Part shown: positions 14,799 through 22,877 of the stretch, piece after piece
How positions within the stretch are numbered: position 1 is the first letter of the stretch
How the letters are laid out: every line of letters begins with the position of its first letter
Assembly: GCF_003815655.1 (NCBI RefSeq)
Contig: NZ_CP033917.1
Coordinates: 1,736,001-1,800,000 of the forward strand
Length of the DNA stretch: 64,000 nucleotides
Origin: Chryseobacterium sp. G0201
GTDB taxonomy: Bacteria; Bacteroidota; Bacteroidia; Flavobacteriales; Weeksellaceae
Reading direction: 5' to 3'
Made by a program: the position numbers and the translations under genes
The notes under the pieces: generated by a model
The model's input: the letters and a program-made list of their open reading frames with translations, nothing else
Told to the model about the DNA's origin: nothing
Databases searched by the model: none

Positions 14799-15589
14799 TG
14801 AATAAATTTGATTTTAATCAGATAGGAGGATTTCCTCTTTCAACAAATATATTGGATGGCATGCAAACAGCTTATTCGTTGTTTAATGCCTTGGGCGAGA
14901 TTGCGGGTAATTTTGCCATTATTTCAGGATGTAATATCAATGGAAGCACAGTTTCCGATGGGGTAGTATACATTAATGGTGAGGTATTGGCTTTTAAAGG
15001 AGGACTTTTAGGCAGTACCGTTATTATTTCAGAAGACACGGAAAACAGGTTTTTCGAAAGTGGAGAAAGCAAAACGGTCTTACGTAAACGATTTGCTACT
15101 TTCGGATCAAGTGTGACAAACTATCCGTGGGTAGATTTTAAAAGAGTTTTCCCTTCTGTGCAGATACAAAGCTTTAAAGACAGTTTTGAGGCGAGATTAG
15201 TAGCTCTGGAAAACAGACCATCGCCAATTCCTGCCGGAATGATCGCTATTTGGAATAAACCGGAAACAGTACCAATCCCTACAGGCTGGCAAGAATGTGT
15301 TGACCTTAAAGGACGTGTTCCGGTAGGTTGGGATAATAATGATAACGATTTTGAATTTGTAGGGAAAATAGGTGGAGAGAAGAAGCATAAACTATCTGTT
15401 GCGGAAATGCCAAGCCATTCCCACAGTTTTGTAAGAAATTATGGAGAATCCAGAGGTGGTAAGTCTGATGGAACTACAGCACCACGAGATGGTGGAGGAG
15501 TTCTGCAATTAAATCCAACTGGTGGCGATCAGGCTCACAACAACCTTCAGCCTTATCGTGTCATTCGTTTCATTGAATATGTAGGATAA
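14798..15589 (+). CDS. Tail fibre protein with collar domain
   Basis: This 263-residue protein carries a C-terminal phage tail collar domain from about residue 148: PAGMIAIWNKPE, IPTGWQEC, LKGRVPVGWD, then SVAEMPSHSHSF and the end NNLQPYRVIRFIEYVG. The His-x-His pattern in PSHSHS is typical for metal binding in such tips. The N-terminal half probably attaches to the baseplate. It lies directly before the two long fibres and 5 bp from the first. It may be a short fibre or an adaptor. Confidence 0.85.
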   Translation: MNKFDFNQIGGFPLSTNILDGMQTAYSLFNALGEIAGNFAIISGCNINGSTVSDGVVYINGEVLAFKGGLLGSTVIISEDTENRFFESGESKTVLRKRFATFGSSVTNYPWVDFKRVFPSVQIQSFKDSFEARLVALENRPSPIPAGMIAIWNKPETVPIPTGWQECVDLKGRVPVGWDNNDNDFEFVGKIGGEKKHKLSVAEMPSHSHSFVRNYGESRGGKSDGTTAPRDGGGVLQLNPTGGDQAHNNLQPYRVIRFIEYVG

Positions 15590-15594
15590 AAACC

Positions 15595-17310
15595 ATGAGT
15601 ACAGATAAAACAATATTAAAAAGCTGGTTCGTTACAGGCGAAAAACCTACACAGGATCAGTTCTGGGCGTGGATGGAAAGCTACTATCATAAAAACGACC
15701 AACTTCCCATGAACGCTGTTTATGGACTGGAGAATGCTCTGGCTAATAAAGCAGAAGCTTCATCTTTACAATACTTTGCCATTAAAGATGGAAGTAATAT
15801 CACAAACATAGAAGATTGGAAAGATAAATTAGATATCAATCAATTAGATTTAAAAAAAGCTAATAAAGATGCTTCAGAATTATCGCAAGACAACATAAAC
15901 GCGTGGAAAAGCGCCCTTAATGTAGGAGAGCTACCTGAAAATATTGCAACCAACGATGGAGAAGATGAGAATGGTGATCCCATTTCAGGAACATCTTACA
16001 CCAAAGACCAAAGTGACGAAAAATATTATGAAAAGGTAGATTCTCAATATTTTAATTCAAATTATGTTCTGCTTGCAGATGGAACTCCAAAAGCAGCGGG
16101 AGATCTTGGGAAAAACATTGCCAATTCATCTCTTACTTCAATTGCTGGAGCAGGAATGACATTGGGTTCTGCTTATACGTGGAATACGGCAGCTCAGAAT
16201 TTCAATATTACAGGTCTTGCCAATAAAGTGAATGACTCTTCTTTTACGAATATGTTGGTTCAAAACAACTCCGGACAGGTAGGATATGCAAATCTTTCTC
16301 AATTGTTTATGAAACTTCCTGAATATATGACTGTAACACAGAGAAATGATTGGATTTCAAAAATGAACGTTGATATTGCCAATACTTATCTACAGCTGAT
16401 TACAGTAATTGACGGAAATTTTATTAACGGGACTCAAGATCATGTCATTACAATTTATGGGTTAAACATTAACAAACTTCAGGGGCTCGATCAGGTTACA
16501 ATGGAATTAATAGGACCAGACGGAAATCCTGTTCCTGATAATATGTTTGATGTTACATCTTATTCTGTAAACAGTAACAGTGAATTGGCTGTAAGTTTTC
16601 ATTTTGAGCCTTCTTACACTTTTATGACAGGAGAATATACTTTAAAAGTTATTCGAAAGCTTATTGTTCTTGGGGAAGTTGGCATTATAGCTTATAATAG
16701 TTTTTCAGATCAGGTAATTCCGGATGATGAGTTTATCTTAACGAATAACGGGATGGTAACTGCCACTTATGCAGGTGGAACATTTACTGTATCAGGTGTA
16801 AATTCTGGAAATACGGCGAAAATAGTAAGTACAAATCCACTTTCAGCATCTTCAGATTATGATATACGATTTACTGTCTCAGGGGTATTTACGGGACAAA
16901 ATTCAGGTGCATCATTCTTAAACCGAGCAATTATATTTGGAGCAGGACTGTCTCTGGATGGCACCAATGTTCATGTTGGTGCTGGTGGCGGAGTTCAAAG
17001 TGAAGGTCTTGGGTTCATATATGGTAATGCTCTTAGAATTATGACGGGTGCTGCCAATACTGTTGGATATACTGTTTATTCAGATTCCGGACAACAGCAG
17101 TCGGTAACGGTTAAAGTATCATTGCAAAAACGAGGAAACAGATACAAAACTATTTTATATAAAGCGTCTGATAATAGTTTATTGTATGCGGGAACATTCA
17201 ATAATTCTTCTATGGATCCTTTAAAGATTTTAATCTCATTTACTAAAACGGGAGTTGGTTATGGTTTAACAACTACAGCAACGGGAATAGCAAGGAGAAC
17301 TTATATCTAA
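15595..17310 (+). CDS. Tail fibre, variant 1
   Basis: This 571-residue protein starts MSTDKTILKSWFVTGEKPT. The first 190 residues are about nine-tenths identical to the fibre at 17446 and include an Asp/Glu-rich ATNDGEDENGDPISGTSY segment. This part should attach to the baseplate. Beyond it the sequence is Ser/Thr/Asn/Gly-rich and unlike variant 2, with a possible immunoglobulin-like region (residues 265-355) and a C-terminal jelly-roll-like part from about 380, ending TGIARRTYI. The C-terminus is expected to recognise the target cell surface. Confidence 0.82.
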   Translation: MSTDKTILKSWFVTGEKPTQDQFWAWMESYYHKNDQLPMNAVYGLENALANKAEASSLQYFAIKDGSNITNIEDWKDKLDINQLDLKKANKDASELSQDNINAWKSALNVGELPENIATNDGEDENGDPISGTSYTKDQSDEKYYEKVDSQYFNSNYVLLADGTPKAAGDLGKNIANSSLTSIAGAGMTLGSAYTWNTAAQNFNITGLANKVNDSSFTNMLVQNNSGQVGYANLSQLFMKLPEYMTVTQRNDWISKMNVDIANTYLQLITVIDGNFINGTQDHVITIYGLNINKLQGLDQVTMELIGPDGNPVPDNMFDVTSYSVNSNSELAVSFHFEPSYTFMTGEYTLKVIRKLIVLGEVGIIAYNSFSDQVIPDDEFILTNNGMVTATYAGGTFTVSGVNSGNTAKIVSTNPLSASSDYDIRFTVSGVFTGQNSGASFLNRAIIFGAGLSLDGTNVHVGAGGGVQSEGLGFIYGNALRIMTGAANTVGYTVYSDSGQQQSVTVKVSLQKRGNRYKTILYKASDNSLLYAGTFNNSSMDPLKILISFTKTGVGYGLTTTATGIARRTYI

Positions 17311-17356
17311 AATTTTCACAACAAAATATCTAATCAATACATCTGATTTAATTTTT

Positions 17357-17390
17357 ATCATCCGTTGCTTAATGTAAAGTAACGGATGAT
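17357..17390. other. Perfect inverted repeat between the two tail fibre genes
   Basis: ATCATCCGTT (17357-17366) and AACGGATGAT (17381-17390) form a 10-bp stem with a 14-nt loop. No strong T-run follows directly on the plus strand, so it may be a weak terminator or an RNA processing site that lowers expression of the second fibre. Confidence 0.5.
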
Positions 17391-17445
17391 AGATCTTACA
17401 TTTTAATAAAAATAGGAAATCAGAGTATAACATAAATAAAAAAAC

Positions 17446-19161
17446 ATGAGTACAGATAAAACAATATTAAAAAGCTGGTTCGTCACCGGAGAAAAACCAA
17501 CACAGGATCAGTTTTGGGCTTGGATGGACAGCTACTATCACAAAAACGAACTTCTTTCCATGAATGCTGTTTATGGATTAGAGAACGCTTTAGCCAATAA
17601 AGCAGAAGCTTCATCCTTACAATATTTTGCTATTAAGGACGGAAGTAATATCACGAACATAGAAGATTGGAAGGACAAATTAAATATCAATCAATTAGAT
17701 TTAAAAAAAGCAAATAAAGATGCTTCAGAATTATCGCAAGACAACATAATCGCTTGGAAAACTGTGCTTAATGTAGGAGAACTTCCGGAAAACATTGCCA
17801 CCAATGACGGAGAAGATGATAATGGTGATCCTATTTCCGGAACATCTTACACTAAAGAACAAAGCGATGAAAAATATTACCAAAAAGTAGCTCCTCAATA
17901 TTTTGATTCTAATTATGTTCTGCTTGCTGACGGTACCCCAAAAGCGGCAGGAGATCTGGGAAAAAATGTTGCGAATTCTTCTTTGACTTCCATTGCAGGA
18001 GCCGGGCTTACGTTGGGTGCCGATTGGGCAATGAATACGGCTGGATTACCATATTCAATTACAGGCTTAAGTGATGTTTCAAATAATTCAACTTTCAATA
18101 CATTATTGTCTCAAAACGCAGCTGGACGTATCGGAAAAACAAATGGAAAACAACCTTTCTTAAATCTTCCTACGATGCTTTCTGATGCAGAAAAAACAGC
18201 ATGGAAAACAGAAATGAACGGAGGATGGACGACCAATACGATGAGTGTTGCCAATGTATTTCCAAATGTAATTAAATCAGTTGATTATGGTATTTTTGTT
18301 ACCATTAATGGGGCTAATCTTAATATCAGCCCTAGTTCTGCCATAATCAGTCTTATTAATACTATTTCCGGGGCCGAAACAATTATTCCAAACTCGCAGA
18401 TTACATATGGTGACCCGAATTTAATTTCTATTTGGTTTAAGCCTAATACTTTTGCAGATGGTGAGTACAGCTTTAAAATATTTAATGGAATTGCTACGGT
18501 TCAAACGAGTGGACTCAACAATATTATCATCACCAATAATGCTAATTCAGTTGATGTAAATGCACTTGTATGGGATAGAATGGCTTATACACAGTCAGAA
18601 GTAGGAAATGTAATCCAAGTTAATGGAGGTACGCTAGATTTTTTAACAAGTGCAAACAACAAACCCTTAACCGGTGATTTGCTGGTAGTAGGGTCAGCAA
18701 AATCAAATCAAATATTTGCAGGGACAGATAATTTTTCACTTAAAGGATATGTTATTTTAACTGGAAATTTACACTTGATTGGAGGAGGTTTAATAGGATT
18801 AGTGAATGCCAATAATAATAATAGCTTAACGATTGACGCTTTATCGTCCTTGAAAGTTACGATTGAAGGTAATAGCTGGGCTGATGTTAGAAAGTATCTT
18901 AATGAGCAGTCATCAAGCCGTATTTATGAGCTCCCAGGTTTTAATCAGGTGCGTGTAGATTTTGTGATTTCAAAAAGAAACAATATGGTTAGTATGAGTA
19001 TAAATCATGGTACTGCTTATAATAATACTGCTCAGATATATCAAACCATTCAAAAAGTAATTCCGGAAAATACACCTTTATCAATTGCTTTCAAAGGGCT
19101 TAATGCTAATAGCTCAGGAGTGACAATAAAAGTAGTGCTGGAGGAAGCCTATAAATTTTAA
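17446..19161 (+). CDS. Tail fibre, variant 2
   Basis: This 571-residue paralogue of the fibre at 15595 has the same length and nearly the same first 190 residues, then a different distal part. It holds an IPT-like stretch (TINGANLNISPSSAIISLI) and a C-terminal domain with NGGTLDFLTSANNKPL and NSWADVRKYLNEQSSSR. Two fibres with common bases and different tips would widen or switch the host range. They could be made together, or exchanged by recombination in the common part. A 135-bp gap with a hairpin separates them. It is the last gene of the tail module. Confidence 0.82.
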   Translation: MSTDKTILKSWFVTGEKPTQDQFWAWMDSYYHKNELLSMNAVYGLENALANKAEASSLQYFAIKDGSNITNIEDWKDKLNINQLDLKKANKDASELSQDNIIAWKTVLNVGELPENIATNDGEDDNGDPISGTSYTKEQSDEKYYQKVAPQYFDSNYVLLADGTPKAAGDLGKNVANSSLTSIAGAGLTLGADWAMNTAGLPYSITGLSDVSNNSTFNTLLSQNAAGRIGKTNGKQPFLNLPTMLSDAEKTAWKTEMNGGWTTNTMSVANVFPNVIKSVDYGIFVTINGANLNISPSSAIISLINTISGAETIIPNSQITYGDPNLISIWFKPNTFADGEYSFKIFNGIATVQTSGLNNIIITNNANSVDVNALVWDRMAYTQSEVGNVIQVNGGTLDFLTSANNKPLTGDLLVVGSAKSNQIFAGTDNFSLKGYVILTGNLHLIGGGLIGLVNANNNNSLTIDALSSLKVTIEGNSWADVRKYLNEQSSSRIYELPGFNQVRVDFVISKRNNMVSMSINHGTAYNNTAQIYQTIQKVIPENTPLSIAFKGLNANSSGVTIKVVLEEAYKF

Positions 19162-19187
19162 TTGAATAAAAAAATAAAACTATAATC

Positions 19188-19230
19188 AAAAAGCCAATCT
19201 ATAATAGTCTCAGTATTACTGGGGCTTTTT
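19188..19230. terminator. Terminator at the end of the tail module
   Basis: AAAAAGCC (19188-19195) pairs with GGCTTTTT (19223-19230) around a loop that contains the small hairpin CAGTA-T-TACTG. T-runs exist in both directions, so it can end the tail operon and also a leftward transcript from promoter site 7. Confidence 0.65.
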
Positions 19231-19252
19231 TACTGAAATTATGTTATAAAAA
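19188..19252 (-). ncRNA. Candidate short RNA from promoter site 7
   Basis: Promoter site 7 points left and would start transcription near 19252. The first structure met is the two-way terminator at 19188-19230, so the product would be an RNA of about 65 nt with no reading frame. Beyond the terminator lies only the antisense strand of the tail fibre. This RNA is predicted from promoter and terminator alone. Confidence 0.35.
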
Positions 19253-19256
19253 TAAG

Positions 19257-19290
19257 CAAAAATAAATTATTAATACGACAAAACTTGACG
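19257..19290 (-). promoter_or_regulatory. Island dyad promoter, site 7
   Basis: CGTCAAGTTTTGTCG (19276-19290, minus) is followed after 11 bp by TATTTTTG (19257-19264), a perfect -7 box. Read rightward, the matching position is TTTAATAC, which is no -7 box. The promoter therefore points left, toward the end of the tail fibre gene, and not toward umuC. Confidence 0.68.
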
Positions 19291-19378
19291 CATTTTAAAT
19301 TTTTAATACTTTGAAAATTAATAATTTATATCTTGTGTTAAAGTCTCAATTAAACATAATATTCCATTTTAAAAGTTA

Positions 19379-19386
19379 TAATTTTG
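19379..19386 (+). promoter_or_regulatory. -7 box of the umuC-like gene
   Basis: TAATTTTG fits the Bacteroidota -7 consensus and lies 26 bp before the ATG at 19413. No good -33 TTG was seen at the usual distance. Confidence 0.4.
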
Positions 19387-19412
19387 TGTATTCAAATGTT
19401 CATTATTAAGTC

Positions 19413-20690
19413 ATGTACGCTTTAGTAGATTGCAATAATTTCTTTGTTTCCTGTGAGAGAACTTTGGATCCTTCACTTGAGAACAAACCCGTTGTGGTGC
19501 TTTCCAACAACGATGGATGTGTTGTATCTCGAAGTAAAGAAGCGAAAGATTTGGGAATTCCAATGGCTGCCCCGGCGTTTAAGTACAAAGAGCTTTTTAA
19601 GAAATATGATGTTAAAAGTTTTTCTGCGAAATTTGAGTTGTATAATTTTAAAAGCCAGCAAGTTATTGAGGTTGCAACCTCTTATGTTGATAAAATGGAT
19701 TTTGAAGTTTATAGCATCGATGAACTTTTTTTGGATCTAAAAAACTTTAAATACATTAACCTTTATGATTATTGTCTAGAAATCAGAAATGACATTAATA
19801 AAAATGTAAATATCCCTGTAAGCATAGGGATTGCACCCACAAAAACTTTGTGTAAAGTTGCCAATAGAATTGTAAAAGATTTTCCCGAAAAATTTAATGG
19901 AGTTTATGTTATGGATACTCCCGAAAAAATTGAAAAAGCCTTAAAATGGCTCAATATTGGAGATGTTTGGGGAATAGGAAGAAAACTTACTGCAAAAATG
20001 AATGACAGCGGAGTTTATAAAGCATGGGATTTGCTTCAAAAGCCTGAAATGTGGGTTCGAAAAGTAATGGGAATTCATGGTGTGCGAATGATTAACGAGT
20101 TGAAAGGAATCCGTCAGCTTGAGCTGGATTTTCCTTCTCCGAAAAAATCAATCGCGGTTACCAGAAGCTTTATGGAAATGCTGACGAAAAAAGATGAGGT
20201 GAGAGAGCGTGTGGAAACATTCGGGATGCATTGTTCGGAAAGATTAAGAAAACAAAATACCTGCTGTAAAATGGTTACGGTTTTTGTCCAGACCAATCGT
20301 TTCAGAAAAGATTTGCCGGAGTATAGAAATGCAATCACCAAAATTCTTCCAAATCCCACCAATTCTTCCATTATTATCGGTCGCGTTGTCAAAGAACTTT
20401 TCGAAGCGATTTTTAAAGAAGGTTTTCATTATAAAAAAGCCGGAGTTATTGTTAATGATTTTGTTCCTGAAGATCAAAGGTTGATCAGTCTTTTTGAGGA
20501 AGATACTCAAAATCAGCATTTGCCCGTGATGAGGGCGATGGATGCAATGAATAAAAAATACGGAAAAGATAAAGTTCGTTTGGGAAGTATGAGTGGAGAA
20601 AATACTTTCGGACGCGCACAATTATCTCCAGAATACGAAGCTTTCTTAAAAAATAATACGTTGAAGGAAGCCAACTTCAGATTCCACTAA
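19413..20690 (+). CDS. umuC: Y-family DNA polymerase, UmuC-like
   Basis: This 425-residue protein is a Y-family translesion polymerase that copies past damaged bases. Catalytic acidic residues are in MYALVDCNNFFVSCE (Asp6) and SIDELFLDL (Asp-Glu near residue 103). The helix-hairpin part is visible in GDVWGIGRKLTAKM, and a little-finger domain and a UmuC-type C-terminus follow. No umuD-like gene is adjacent, although flavobacterial umuC often follows umuD. It begins about 120 bp from the last island promoter and may mark the old chromosomal border of the tail island. It seems to have its own promoter. Confidence 0.88.
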   Translation: MYALVDCNNFFVSCERTLDPSLENKPVVVLSNNDGCVVSRSKEAKDLGIPMAAPAFKYKELFKKYDVKSFSAKFELYNFKSQQVIEVATSYVDKMDFEVYSIDELFLDLKNFKYINLYDYCLEIRNDINKNVNIPVSIGIAPTKTLCKVANRIVKDFPEKFNGVYVMDTPEKIEKALKWLNIGDVWGIGRKLTAKMNDSGVYKAWDLLQKPEMWVRKVMGIHGVRMINELKGIRQLELDFPSPKKSIAVTRSFMEMLTKKDEVRERVETFGMHCSERLRKQNTCCKMVTVFVQTNRFRKDLPEYRNAITKILPNPTNSSIIIGRVVKELFEAIFKEGFHYKKAGVIVNDFVPEDQRLISLFEEDTQNQHLPVMRAMDAMNKKYGKDKVRLGSMSGENTFGRAQLSPEYEAFLKNNTLKEANFRFH

Positions 20691-20715
20691 AATTTTAGTT
20701 TTAGAAGTGTTTAAG

Positions 20716-21855
20716 TTATATTGTCTGAAATAATTTTACAGTTTCATTCACAAGAAATTTCGCCTGATCTGGTCTTCCTCTGTCATTTTTCGGATTATTG
20801 TTGAAGCTTCCCGTTCTTACGATCACCATATCATGTTCAGGAACCATAATAATGTATTGACCTTGAAGTCCTAAGAAATAATAATGTTTAATAGGATTGT
20901 CATGATTAATCCAAAGTCCCATTCCGTAAATTTCTTTAGATTTTTCAGTTGGAGTTCTCATTAAATTAATAAAATCTAAATTTAATAACTGAACATCCCC
21001 AATCTTCCCGTCATCCAAAAATAACTGCCCCAATTTTGCAAAATCTCTCGCATTGGAATGAATACAGCAATAGGTTTTCTCCATTCCGCTGTCGTCAACG
21101 CTCCATTCGGCATTTTGTTCCATTCCAAGAGGGATCCAGAATTTTTCGGATAAATAACTTGATAAAGACTGATCAATAGCTTTTCTAATTGCAAAACCTA
21201 ACAATTGAGTCGATCCGCTTTGATACTCATATCTTTCTCCAGGTTCTTCTTTAAATCTTCTAGAAAAAACCGCTTTGGCGAGACTTCTTCCGTAGTACGC
21301 TTTAGCATTTGGACGAAAAGGATTGGCATAATCCTCATCCCAATCAAGCCCCGCTTCCATCTGAGCCAGGTTTTTTAGGGTGACGTTATTTCCAAATTCT
21401 TTGGTTTTAAACTCTTCATAGAAATCTGAAAATTTATCATCGATATTCTTGATCTTTCCTTCTTCTAAAGCTTTCCCTAAAAGCATCACCGTTACAGCTT
21501 TGGCCATCGAAAAAGAATTGGTTTTTGATAGCTGATCGTATCCGTCCCAATACTGCTCGTGAAGAATTTTCCCATGTTTAATGACTACAAATGCTGCGGT
21601 GTGGGATTGTTTTAAATCTTGAACGATATTTTCGGGTAACTCTTTTTTATTGTATTCCGAATCTTCTTCCCAAAGCTTGGGTTCTTCTGAAGCAATCGTA
21701 TTTCTCGGGAAGAGTTTTCCATCATCAATATTAGCACTCGTTTTTCCTTTCAGATACGTTTTGGAAATCCCGCTGAATAAGTAATCATATCCGAAAATAT
21801 AGGCTGCAGCTACTGTAATGGCTGCTCCGCCAATGATATATTTTAGTGCTTTCAT
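20716..21855 (-). CDS. Serine hydrolase of the beta-lactamase/class C family
   Basis: This 379-residue protein has one N-terminal membrane segment (IIGGAAITVAAAYIFGYDYLF) and a periplasmic beta-lactamase-type domain. The nucleophile motif SMAK lies near residue 136. A Tyr motif YQSGST follows near 213. GLQGQYIIMVPEHDMVIVRTG near the end fits the third conserved motif region and last strand. Such enzymes include esterases, D-aminopeptidases and 6-aminohexanoate hydrolase-like proteins, so the substrate cannot be told. It is convergent with umuC. Confidence 0.8.
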   Translation of the reverse strand: MKALKYIIGGAAITVAAAYIFGYDYLFSGISKTYLKGKTSANIDDGKLFPRNTIASEEPKLWEEDSEYNKKELPENIVQDLKQSHTAAFVVIKHGKILHEQYWDGYDQLSKTNSFSMAKAVTVMLLGKALEEGKIKNIDDKFSDFYEEFKTKEFGNNVTLKNLAQMEAGLDWDEDYANPFRPNAKAYYGRSLAKAVFSRRFKEEPGERYEYQSGSTQLLGFAIRKAIDQSLSSYLSEKFWIPLGMEQNAEWSVDDSGMEKTYCCIHSNARDFAKLGQLFLDDGKIGDVQLLNLDFINLMRTPTEKSKEIYGMGLWINHDNPIKHYYFLGLQGQYIIMVPEHDMVIVRTGSFNNNPKNDRGRPDQAKFLVNETVKLFQTI

Positions 21856-21898
21856 TGTGAATTGGTCTTAAACAAATTTAAAATAAAATTGATAAGAA

Positions 21899-21928
21899 AA
21901 TAAAAAAGCCTTGAAAAAATCAAGGCTG
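21899..21928 (-). terminator. Terminator of the lipoprotein gene at 21949
   Basis: AGCCTTG (21907 on) and CAAGGCT enclose an AT-rich loop and are followed on the minus strand by a T-run. Confidence 0.75.
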
Positions 21929-21948
21929 TATTTAAAAAAAGTAATAGC

Positions 21949-22767
21949 TTACTTATTATACTCGGTAAGGAATGTGTGCGAATTTGTAGGAAATAGTGTG
22001 CTTGTATAAGTTGTAACCGTTTTTGTAGGGAAATTGTTACTATTATAAGTGTGCACTGATGTATTACTAGTTTGCCCGTTGGTTGGACCACTATAAATAC
22101 TACTTACTTTTAAAAGATTGTTGCTGGCAACGTCTCCCTCAGGTGATAACAGAAGATTTATCTTTAAAAATCCTTTTATATTTTTAGTTGGATTATTTTG
22201 CCCGTCATAAGTGTAGGTGTAGTTTCTTATATGTCCTTCATAGTTGGATGTTCCAGTAATAAGATTACCATTATTGGAAATGTAAACATCATACTGAGTA
22301 GATTTTATATCTGTATGTACTCCGGTTGCAGGATTGTATGTAGACGATGTGTATTCATTGTATTTCACATGATTATCACTTAGATACTGGAAGTTTTTTG
22401 TATAAACCAACGTTCCTCCAGAATGTTTGTTTGTTATTTTTTCAGCAGTAACTCTTCCGTTGGTGTAAGTGAATTCTCTTGTGTAAACTATCGCAGTACC
22501 CTCAAAATCCTCAGTTTTTACGATATTGTCTCCACTGTAAGTATACACTGTTTTTTCATTGGTACCGGCATCGTTTGTTTCTACTAATTTTGTTCCGTCA
22601 TATTTAAAATTAACCACATAGGTTTGGTTATCCTGAGTAATTTCGGTAAATTTTGTTGGAAGGATGGTTGTTGGATCAATTGGTTGGTTTTCTTCTACAA
22701 TATCAACCGAAGAGCTACAACTTGCCAGGGCAAATAATGCCAAAGACGAAATAATTAATTTTTTCAT
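21949..22767 (-). CDS. Lipoprotein with YD-like repeats
   Basis: This 272-residue protein has a lipoprotein signal ending LFALASCSSS. The mature part consists of repeated strands of the form TYSGDNIVKTEDF, TYTNGRVTAEKI and TYTYDGQNNPTK, reminiscent of YD/Rhs-type repeats and common in flavobacterial surface lipoproteins. It is probably anchored in the outer membrane. No enzymatic residues stand out. The function is unknown. It is a single gene with its own terminator. Confidence 0.75.
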   Translation of the reverse strand: MKKLIISSLALFALASCSSSVDIVEENQPIDPTTILPTKFTEITQDNQTYVVNFKYDGTKLVETNDAGTNEKTVYTYSGDNIVKTEDFEGTAIVYTREFTYTNGRVTAEKITNKHSGGTLVYTKNFQYLSDNHVKYNEYTSSTYNPATGVHTDIKSTQYDVYISNNGNLITGTSNYEGHIRNYTYTYDGQNNPTKNIKGFLKINLLLSPEGDVASNNLLKVSSIYSGPTNGQTSNTSVHTYNSNNFPTKTVTTYTSTLFPTNSHTFLTEYNK

Positions 22768-22847
22768 AGTTATTATTTAGAGTGTTAAAAAATTTCGCCA
22801 AAAATAATAATTTCTATGAGATAATTAGTGAATGTGGTATAAAAATA

Positions 22848-22873
22848 AAAAAGCCCTGATTTCTCAAGGCTTT
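22848..22873 (-). terminator. Terminator of glyS
   Basis: On the minus strand AGCCTTGA, a short loop and TCAGGGCT are followed by TTTTTTATTTTT. Confidence 0.75.
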
Positions 22874-22877
22874 CCAT

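Noticed and set aside
6679..19161. Type VI secretion system or eCIS (PVC/Afp-like) instead of a tailocin
   Set aside because: A tape measure, frameshifted chaperone, LysM/X protein, collar fibre and twin fibres follow phage-tail order. No AAA+ ATPase or T6SS membrane complex genes are present in the window.
19276..19412. Site 7 as the promoter of umuC
   Set aside because: In the rightward direction the position 11 bp from the dyad is TTTAATAC, not a -7 box. A separate TAATTTTG lies nearer to umuC.
22198..22383. Plus-strand frame opposite the lipoprotein gene at 21949
   Set aside because: Short frame with no start signal, fully covered by a well supported gene with signal peptide and repeats.
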